Origin: JAJNBA01 sp035512775
Lineage (GTDB): Bacteria > Actinomycetota > UBA4738 > HRBIN12
DNA length: 64,000 nucleotides
Direction: 5' to 3'
Assembly: GCA_035512775.1 (NCBI GenBank)
Contig: DATKDI010000049.1
Location: 32,219 to 96,218, forward strand
Below the pieces are notes generated by a model. That model did not search any database. It had not been told where the DNA came from and saw only the letters and a list, made by a program, of their open reading frames with translations. Of this stretch, positions 58,070 to 64,000 are shown in pieces (position 1 is the first letter of the stretch; the number at the start of each line of letters is the position of its first letter). Position numbers and translations under genes: made by a program.

Positions 58070-58978
58070 ATGGCGGAGCGCGTGATCGAGATCGTAGGGC
58101 TGCGCAAGTCCTACGACGACGTCGAGGCCGTTCGTGGCATCGATCTCCACGTCGAGCGCGGCGAGGTGTTCGCGCTCCTCGGACCGAACGGGGCGGGCAA
58201 GACCACCACGACCGAGATCCTCGAGGGGTACCGGCCGAGGGATGGCGGCGAGGTAACGGTCCTCGGGCACGACCCCGCACGCAGGGAGCGGAAGCTGAAG
58301 CGGCGCATCGGCATCGTCCTCCAGTCGACCGGCGTCGACCCGTTCCTCACGGTGCGGGAGACGATCGACCAGTACGGCGCCTACTACCCGCACCCTCGCC
58401 CGACGGAGGAGATCATCGAGGTCGTCGGGCTGCGCGAGAAGCGCGACACGCGGGTGAACAAGCTCTCGGGGGGCCAGCAGCGACGCCTGGACGTCGCGAT
58501 CGCCCTGGCCGGCGACCCGGAGCTGCTGTTCCTCGATGAACCGACGACCGGGTTCGATCCGAGCGCTCGGCGGAACGCCTGGCAGCTCGTGCGGAACCTG
58601 ACCTCGCTCGGGAAGACCGTGTGGCTGACGACGCATTTCATGGACGAGGCCCAGTTCCTCGCGCAGCGTGTCGCGGTGATCAACCGTGGCGAGATCGTGG
58701 CCGTGGGCCCACCTGATTCGCTCGGCGGCAGGGCGGCGATGAAGACGAGGATCCGGTTCCGGCTGCCGGCCGGTGTATCGGCCCCACCCGGCCTCGGGGA
58801 GACGTCGCTGCCCGACGGTTCTTTCGAGCTCTCCGCCGACGATGCGACTCGGGCGACCCATGAGCTCACGGGTTGGGCGCTCGAGCGAGGCCTCTCGTTC
58901 GAGACCTTCGAGGTCACGAGGCCCTCACTCGAGGACGTCTACCTCGAGCTGACGGGCGGAGAGGAAGGCGTCGAGTGA
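58070..58978 (+). CDS. ABC-2 type transporter ATPase
   Basis: 302 residues. Walker A GPNGAGKTTTTEILEG, Q-loop VLQSTGVDPFLTVRE, signature LSGGQQRRLDVAIALAG, Walker B LLFLDEPTTGFDP, and H-loop LTTHFMDEAQ. A C-terminal accessory region of about 80 residues ends ELTGGEEGVE. This is a daunorubicin/antibiotic-exporter type (DrrA/CcmA-like) ATPase; the cargo is unknown. It overlaps its permease by GTGA. Confidence 0.92.
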   Translation: MAERVIEIVGLRKSYDDVEAVRGIDLHVERGEVFALLGPNGAGKTTTTEILEGYRPRDGGEVTVLGHDPARRERKLKRRIGIVLQSTGVDPFLTVRETIDQYGAYYPHPRPTEEIIEVVGLREKRDTRVNKLSGGQQRRLDVAIALAGDPELLFLDEPTTGFDPSARRNAWQLVRNLTSLGKTVWLTTHFMDEAQFLAQRVAVINRGEIVAVGPPDSLGGRAAMKTRIRFRLPAGVSAPPGLGETSLPDGSFELSADDATRATHELTGWALERGLSFETFEVTRPSLEDVYLELTGGEEGVE

Positions 58979-59748
58979 GCGACCTCGGACTCCTCGCCAG
59001 CCAGGTGACCTCCACCAACAGGACGTTCTGGCGGAACCCGGCGTCGGCCTTCTTCACGTTCGTCTTCCCGCTGTTGTTCCTGGTGATCTTCACCACGCTC
59101 CTCGGGAACGAAGAAGTGGACACCGGCACCGCCGTGATCAAGACCAGCACGTACTACGTCGCCGCGCAGGGCGCGTTCGGCCTGATCTCCGCCTGCTTCA
59201 CGAACGTCGCCCTCCAGATCGTGTTCGCCCGCGACGGAGGGGTGCTGAAGCGGATCCGTGGCACGCCCCTCCCGCCCTGGGTGTTCCTGAGTGCCCGGGT
59301 GATCCACGCCACGCTCATCGGGCTCATCCTGGTTGCGATCACGGTGGCGTTCGGCGCGGTGTTCTACGACGCCTCCGTTCCGACCGGGCTGGCGCTCGGA
59401 CAGTTCGTCGCGACGCTCCTCGTGGGCGCCGCGTGCTTCTCGGCTCTGGGTTTGGCGGTGTCGGGCATGATCCCGAACGCGGACGCAGGTCCTCCGATCG
59501 TGAACGCCATCATCCTGCCGCTGCTGTTCCTTTCGGGCGTGTTCATCCCGTTCGGCAAGGACACGCCGCGATGGGTCGTGCTCGTGGGCGACATCTTCCC
59601 CGTCCGCCACTTGGTGGACGCGATGCGGGAGTCCTACCTGGGCCTCACGGAATCCTTCGCCTGGAGCGATCTCGGTGTGATGGCGATCTGGGCGGTCGTC
59701 GGCGTCGCGGTCGCCTCCCGCACCTTCCGGTGGGAACCGAGCCGCTAG
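58975..59748 (+). CDS. ABC-2 type transporter permease
   Basis: 257 residues from the GTG at 58975, with six membrane helices. The N-terminal TFWRNPASAFFTFVFPLLFL, then RDGGVLKRIRGTPLPPW and the late NAIILPLLFLSGVFIP with a final helix match the ABC-2 permease family. It forms the exporter with the ATPase before it. Confidence 0.9.
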   Translation: MSDLGLLASQVTSTNRTFWRNPASAFFTFVFPLLFLVIFTTLLGNEEVDTGTAVIKTSTYYVAAQGAFGLISACFTNVALQIVFARDGGVLKRIRGTPLPPWVFLSARVIHATLIGLILVAITVAFGAVFYDASVPTGLALGQFVATLLVGAACFSALGLAVSGMIPNADAGPPIVNAIILPLLFLSGVFIPFGKDTPRWVVLVGDIFPVRHLVDAMRESYLGLTESFAWSDLGVMAIWAVVGVAVASRTFRWEPSR

Positions 59749-59756
59749 GGGGCTGT

Positions 59757-59764
59757 GCTAGGCT
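59757..59764 (+). promoter_or_regulatory. possible promoter of the second amino-acid transport operon
   Basis: An extended -10, TGCTAGGCT, begins just after the exporter stop codon. A leader of about 25 nt would follow, to the ATG at 59796. No clear -35 is visible. Confidence 0.4.
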
Positions 59765-59795
59765 CCGCGCTTCCACGGGAACGGGGGTCTCTCCG

Positions 59796-60713
59796 ATGCG
59801 GAAGTGGTTCCTGGCGATGGCTGCGATGACGTTGCTCGCCGCTGCGTGCGCTGCTGAGGAAACGCCACCGGCCGACGGCGCCAGCCCCACGGAGTCCCCC
59901 TCGGAGGAGCTGACGGCCTCCGCCTGCGCCGAGTCGCACGCGTCTGACTTCTTCGAGGAGGGCGTTCTGACGGTCGGGACCGACGTGCCGGCTTTCCAGC
60001 CATGGGTCGCGGGCACCGGGGAGGAAGGCGCCTGGGAAGGCGTTCCCGACGAGGGCACCGGCAATCCGTACAGCGGTGAGGGTTACGAATCGGCCGTCGC
60101 CTACGCGATCGCCGAGCAACTGGGCTTCACGCACGACGACGTGACGTGGACGGTGGTGCCGTTCAACAACTCGTACGCGCCCGGTCCGAAGGACTTCGAC
60201 TTCGACATCAACCAGGTCTCCGTGACCCCGGAGCGAGAGACGGGGACGACGTTCAGCGAGGGGTACTACGAGGTGAGCCAGGCGCTCGTGGTGAACAAGG
60301 GCACACCGATCGCCGATGCGACCAGCATCGAGGAGCTGAAGACCTACCAGCTTGGCGTCCAGATCGGGACGACGAGCCTCGACATCGTGAACGACGTGAT
60401 CCAGCCCGACCGGCAACCGCGGGTGTTCGATCGTTCCGTCGACGTGATCCAGGCGCTCAACAACGAGCAGATCGACGGGTACGTCGTCGATGCACCGACC
60501 GCGTACGTGAACGTGCTGATCGGCCAGGCGGAGAACGGCGTGGTCGTCGGGCAGTTCCCCTCACAGGGGGAGCACTTCGGTCTGGTCTTCGAGAAGGACA
60601 ACCCCCTCGTGGAGTGCGTCGATATCGCGATCGCAGCGCTCCACGAAGACGGCACGCTGCAGTCTCTCGAGGACGAGTGGCTGGCCGACCTCACCTACCC
60701 CGTCTTGCAGTAG
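59796..60713 (+). CDS. polar amino-acid ABC transporter lipoprotein (SBP family 3)
   Basis: 305 residues. The lipobox LAAAC places the lipidated cysteine at C18. A disordered Thr/Ser/Pro/Glu linker follows, then LTVGTDVPAFQPWVAG, YESAVAYAIAEQLGF, DFDFDINQVSVTPERETGTTFSEGYYEV and QLGVQIGTTSLDIV. It is a family 3 binding protein, here with an acidic DFDFDIN segment. It begins a second SBP-permease-ATPase operon, separate in sequence from the set at 47.7-50.5 kb. Confidence 0.9.
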   Translation: MRKWFLAMAAMTLLAAACAAEETPPADGASPTESPSEELTASACAESHASDFFEEGVLTVGTDVPAFQPWVAGTGEEGAWEGVPDEGTGNPYSGEGYESAVAYAIAEQLGFTHDDVTWTVVPFNNSYAPGPKDFDFDINQVSVTPERETGTTFSEGYYEVSQALVVNKGTPIADATSIEELKTYQLGVQIGTTSLDIVNDVIQPDRQPRVFDRSVDVIQALNNEQIDGYVVDAPTAYVNVLIGQAENGVVVGQFPSQGEHFGLVFEKDNPLVECVDIAIAALHEDGTLQSLEDEWLADLTYPVLQ

Positions 60714-60738
60714 GGCTCAGGGCGAGGCGGCCCGGCTC

Positions 60739-61626
60739 GTGAGCACGACGCCGCCCGGGGCACCGCTCGCACCGGAACCGCTGCCCGTCGGCGACCGCCG
60801 CTCGCGGATCCTCGGGGGAGGCACGCGTGTCGAGGGCCGCCGGGCGGTCGCGATCGCGCTGACGAGCACGGTGGTCTTCTTCGCGATCATCGTCGTCGTC
60901 GCCGTGCGCTCCCCGGGGTGGGAGGAGTTCAGCTTCAAGTTCCTGAACATGGAGGAGCTGCTGGATTCCCTGCCCGATGTCGGCCGCGCGTTCCTCGTGA
61001 ACATCCAGCTCTTCCTGATCGCCGAGGTGCTCGTCCTGGTGCTCGCGCTCGGCGTCGCGGTCCTGCGCAACCTTCCGGGCCCCGTGTTCTTCCCGATCCG
61101 GATGCTCGCGGCGGTGTACACCGACCTGTTCCGGGGCATCCCGACCGTCCTCGTGATCTACGCCCTCGGGCTGGGAGCGCCCGCCCTGCAGATCCAGGGG
61201 ATCCCGACGTCGCCGTTCTTCTGGGCGGTGGTCGCATTGGTGCTCGTGTACACCGCCTACGTCGCGGAGGTGTACCGAGCGGGGATCGAGTCGGTCCACG
61301 AGAGTCAGGTCGCGGCGGCCCGGTCGCTCGGACTGACGCGCTGGCAGTCCACGCGCTACGTCGTGCTGCCCCAGGCGGTGCGACGGATCATCCCGCCGCT
61401 CCTGAACGACTTCCTGGGCCTGCAGAAGGACACCGCGCTGGTCGCGTTGATCGGCGTGATCGAGGCGTTCCGACAGGGACAGATCGACAGCTCCGCGACC
61501 TTCAACTTCACACCGTTCCTCGCGACCGCGTTCTACTTCGTCATCATCACGATCCCGCTCGCGCGATTGATCGATTGGTTGGTCGCGAGGGACCGGCGGC
61601 GCAGGCAAGCGGGCGGTGTCGGATGA
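60739..61626 (+). CDS. polar amino-acid ABC transporter permease
   Basis: 295 residues (GTG start). After an N-terminal helix near 35-55 the permease core shows DLFRGIPTVLVIYALGLGAP, YTAYVAEVYRAGIESVHESQVAAARSLGLTRWQ (EAA loop) and LQKDTALVALIGVIEA. The C-terminal tail is basic. It is coupled to the ATPase gene by ATGA. Confidence 0.92.
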   Translation: MSTTPPGAPLAPEPLPVGDRRSRILGGGTRVEGRRAVAIALTSTVVFFAIIVVVAVRSPGWEEFSFKFLNMEELLDSLPDVGRAFLVNIQLFLIAEVLVLVLALGVAVLRNLPGPVFFPIRMLAAVYTDLFRGIPTVLVIYALGLGAPALQIQGIPTSPFFWAVVALVLVYTAYVAEVYRAGIESVHESQVAAARSLGLTRWQSTRYVVLPQAVRRIIPPLLNDFLGLQKDTALVALIGVIEAFRQGQIDSSATFNFTPFLATAFYFVIITIPLARLIDWLVARDRRRRQAGGVG

Positions 61627-62369
61627 CCGAGGCGGTGAGGGTCGAGGGTCTGCACAAGTCCTTCGGAAACCTCGAAGTGCTCCGCGGCATCGACCTGACC
61701 GTGGCCGATCATGAGGTCGTCGGCCTGATCGGGGCGAGCGGCTCCGGGAAGTCGACGTTCCTGCGGTGCCTCGACCTCCTTGAACCGATCGACCATGGCC
61801 GGGTCTGGGTGGAGGGCGTGGAGATCACGGCACCGGACGCCGACGTCAACCGCATCCGTCGCCGGATCGCGATCGTGTTCCAGTCCTTCAACCTCTTCCC
61901 CCACATGAGCGTGCTCGGCAACATCACGCTGGCGCCGCTGAAGGTCCTGGGGCTCGACGAGTCCGACGCGCAGGACCGCGCGAGGGAGCTCCTCGAGCGG
62001 TTCGGGCTGGGGGACAAGCGTGACGACTATCCCGACCGGTTGTCCGGCGGTCAGCAGCAACGGGTGGCGATCGTGCGGGCCCTCGCGATGGGCCCGGACC
62101 TCCTGCTGCTCGACGAGGTGACCAGCGCCCTCGATCCCGTGCTGGTGGCGGAAGTGCTGGACGTGATCCGCGAGCTCGCCGCGGGCGGCATGACGATGGT
62201 CATCGCCACCCACGAGATGGGCTTCGCCCGGGACGTCGCGCACCGGGTCGCGTTCCTGGAGGAGGGGCGGATCCTGGAGGAGGGGCCGCCGCAGCAGATG
62301 TTCTCGGAACCCCGCGAGGAAGCGACCCGACGGTTCCTCGACAGGATCATCGCCGCCGGTCGGATGTGA
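61623..62369 (+). CDS. polar amino-acid ABC transporter ATPase (GlnQ type)
   Basis: 248 residues from the ATG at 61623. Walker A GASGSGKSTFLRC, Q-loop VFQSFNLFPHMS, signature LSGGQQQRVAIVRALAM, Walker B LLLLDEVTSALDP (valine where proline is normal), H-loop IATHEMGFARDV. It completes the second polar amino-acid transporter. Confidence 0.94.
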   Translation: MTEAVRVEGLHKSFGNLEVLRGIDLTVADHEVVGLIGASGSGKSTFLRCLDLLEPIDHGRVWVEGVEITAPDADVNRIRRRIAIVFQSFNLFPHMSVLGNITLAPLKVLGLDESDAQDRARELLERFGLGDKRDDYPDRLSGGQQQRVAIVRALAMGPDLLLLDEVTSALDPVLVAEVLDVIRELAAGGMTMVIATHEMGFARDVAHRVAFLEEGRILEEGPPQQMFSEPREEATRRFLDRIIAAGRM

Positions 62370-62394
62370 GGCCGGGTTTGTCCCCGAGCCGCCC

Positions 62395-62400
62395 TACACT
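62395..62400 (+). promoter_or_regulatory. leaderless promoter of uvrB
   Basis: TACACT lies eight bases before the uvrB ATG at 62409. No Shine-Dalgarno lies between, and no SOS box is obvious upstream. Confidence 0.5.
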
Positions 62401-62408
62401 GGCGGCCC

Positions 62409-64000
62409 ATGCCCCCGTTCAGGATCACGTCCGAATTCCGTCCGTCCGGCGACCAGCCGGACGCCATCGAGCAGCTGGTCGAGGGCGTCCAGGCGGGGGA
62501 GAAGCAGGTCACGCTCCTCGGCGCGACCGGGACCGGCAAGACCTTCACGGTGGCCCACTTGGTCGAACGCGTCCAGCGTCCGACCCTGGTGATCGCTCCC
62601 AACAAGTCGCTCGGCGCACAACTCGCCAACGAGTTCCGGGAGGTCTTCCCCGAGAATGCCGTCGAGTACTTCGTGAGCTATTACGACTACTACCAACCCG
62701 AGGCCTACGTCCCGCAGACGGACACCTACATCGAGAAGGACTCGTCGGTGAACGACGAGATCGAGCGACTCCGCCACTCGGCGACGGCCGCGCTGCTGTC
62801 TCGTCGCGATGTCCTGATCGTGGCCAGCGTCTCCTGCATCTACGGCCTCGGCTCCCCAGAGCAGTACGAGGGACAGCTCCTGCGAACGGTCCGTGGCACC
62901 GAGCTCCCCCTCGAGTTCGCGATGCAGCGGCTCGTCGACATCCAGTACCAGCGCAACAACATGAGCCGCGCGCGCGGCACGTTCCGCGTCCAGGGCGACA
63001 CCCTCGAGGTCTTCCCGAGCTACGAGCAGACCGGCTATCGGATCGAGTGGTGGGGCGAGACCATCGAGCGGATCAGCCGGTTCGACCCGCTGACGGGAGA
63101 GCTGCTCACCGATGCCATCTCGGATCTCACGACGTTCCCCGCCTCGCACTACGTCGCCGGCGACGAGCGGATGAAGCAGGCACTCGTGACGATCGAGGAG
63201 GAGCTGCACGAGCGCCTGGCGGAGCTCGAGTCCCAGAGCAAGCTCCTCGAAGCCGAGCGTCTCCGGATGCGGACCACCTACGACCTCGAGATGCTCCGGG
63301 AGGTCGGCTTCTGCTCGGGGATCGAGAACTACTCGCGGCACATCGACGGCCGGGCACCGGGGAGCGCCCCGTACACGCTGTTGGACTACTTCCCGGACGA
63401 CTACCTCGTGGTGATCGACGAGTCGCATGTCACCGTGCCGCAGCTCCACGGGATGTACGAGGGAGATATCTCCCGGAAGTCCACCCTGGTCGACTTCGGC
63501 TTCCGGCTGCCGAGTGCGATCGACAATCGGCCGTTGCAGTTCGAGGAGTTCCAGGAGCGGGTCGGTCAGGTCGTCTACATGTCCGCGACGCCCGGCCCCT
63601 GGGAGCTGAAGGTCTCGGATCGGATCGTGCAGCAGATCGTCCGTCCCACGGGGCTGATCGACCCGGAGGTCGAGATCAGGCCCACGAAGGGGCAGGTCGA
63701 CGACCTGATCGAGGAGATCCGTCGTCGGACCGAGGTTGAGCAGCGCGTGCTGGTCACCACGCTCACCAAGAAGATGGCGGAGGACCTGACGGACTACCTG
63801 ATCGAGATGGGGATCCGCGTGCGGTATCTGCACTCGGAGGTCGACACCATCCAAAGGATCGAGATCATCCGCGATCTCCGCCTGGGGGAGTTCGACGTCC
63901 TCGTCGGCATCAACCTGCTCCGCGAGGGGCTCGACCTGCCCGAGGTCTCGCTCGTCGCGATCCTCGACGCCGACAAGGAGGGGTTCCTCCGATCCGACAC
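62409..64000 (+). CDS. uvrB: excinuclease ABC subunit B (truncated by window edge)
   Basis: The frame starts at the ATG at 62409 and runs open to the window end, giving 530 codons of a protein that is usually 660-700 residues. Walker A is GATGTGKT (38-45); the YYDYYQPEAYVP beta-hairpin that grips damaged DNA follows, then NDEIERLRHSAT, Walker B-like VVIDESHVTVPQ, MSATPGPWE, and LVTTLTKKMAEDLTDYL, with VGINLLREGLDLPEV near the edge. It verifies lesions in nucleotide excision repair. Confidence 0.96.
   Translation, partial: MPPFRITSEFRPSGDQPDAIEQLVEGVQAGEKQVTLLGATGTGKTFTVAHLVERVQRPTLVIAPNKSLGAQLANEFREVFPENAVEYFVSYYDYYQPEAYVPQTDTYIEKDSSVNDEIERLRHSATAALLSRRDVLIVASVSCIYGLGSPEQYEGQLLRTVRGTELPLEFAMQRLVDIQYQRNNMSRARGTFRVQGDTLEVFPSYEQTGYRIEWWGETIERISRFDPLTGELLTDAISDLTTFPASHYVAGDERMKQALVTIEEELHERLAELESQSKLLEAERLRMRTTYDLEMLREVGFCSGIENYSRHIDGRAPGSAPYTLLDYFPDDYLVVIDESHVTVPQLHGMYEGDISRKSTLVDFGFRLPSAIDNRPLQFEEFQERVGQVVYMSATPGPWELKVSDRIVQQIVRPTGLIDPEVEIRPTKGQVDDLIEEIRRRTEVEQRVLVTTLTKKMAEDLTDYLIEMGIRVRYLHSEVDTIQRIEIIRDLRLGEFDVLVGINLLREGLDLPEVSLVAILDADKEGFLRSD

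Noticed and set aside
1..64000. Insertion sequences, prophage genes or CRISPR arrays
   Set aside because: No transposase or integrase motifs, no regularly spaced 24-40 bp repeats, and no region with clearly different composition was seen.

Overview
The window is about 64 kb of GC-rich, densely packed bacterial chromosome. It looks actinobacterial but probably not from a classical Streptomyces or Mycobacterium lineage. The evidence is a division and cell wall (dcw) cluster of the order mraZ-rsmH-ftsL-ftsI-murE-murF-mraY-murD-ftsW-murG-murC-murB-ftsQ-ftsZ followed by yggS-sepF-yggT-divIVA; no ftsA; a DUF3040 gene and a MoxR/DUF58/transglutaminase operon beside mraZ; a meso-diaminopimelate-type MurE; a large IleS with a T-box leader; DnaE2 beside DinB; many GTG starts; and a recurring TANNNT box 6-9 nt before start codons, the pattern of leaderless transcripts. 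No mobile element, CRISPR array or rRNA gene was seen.

Layout. 1-2.8 kb: the C-terminus of DnaE2, DinB, a DUF3040 membrane protein and a MerR-type regulator. 2.8-7.3 kb, minus strand: a moxR-DUF58-transglutaminase operon. 7.4-8.1 kb: a palindrome-rich divergent region and an HNH nuclease gene. 8.2-22.7 kb: the dcw operon, starting with an mraZ promoter that carries four phased GTGG repeats, and including a 37-codon membrane-peptide gene between mraZ and rsmH. 22.7-26.7 kb: ftsZ, yggS, sepF, yggT and divIVA. 26.7-30.2 kb, minus strand: ileS and its T-box. 30.2-36 kb: DUF167, a DksA/TraR-like zinc protein, lspA, rluD and the replicative polymerase dnaE. 36-39.5 kb: a divergent HisA/PriA-fold gene followed by trpC-trpB-trpA.

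39.6-46.4 kb: a branched-chain-type amino-acid ABC system with an ornithine cyclodeaminase-family gene overlapping its last ATPase gene, then a tRNA-Leu(CAA) on the minus strand. 46.5-50.5 kb: an orphan periplasmic binding protein and a polar amino-acid ABC system. 50.8-51.7 kb: an FTR1-type iron permease on the minus strand. 51.9-57.7 kb: polA, rpsA, coaE and a HAD hydrolase. 57.7-62.4 kb: DUF2203, an ABC-2 type exporter and a second polar amino-acid ABC system. 62.4-64 kb: the start of uvrB, cut by the window edge.

Themes. Most genes are housekeeping, and translational coupling by ATGA/GTGA overlaps is the rule in the operons. The less expected items are regulatory or small: the candidate MraZ operator, the small ORF 8794-8907, a cascade of overlapping mini-ORFs before divIVA, twin palindromes before the HNH gene, paired palindromes on the promoter of the branched-chain binding protein, a probable CTG start for livH, and a HisA-like protein in the trp locus that appears to lack family catalytic residues.
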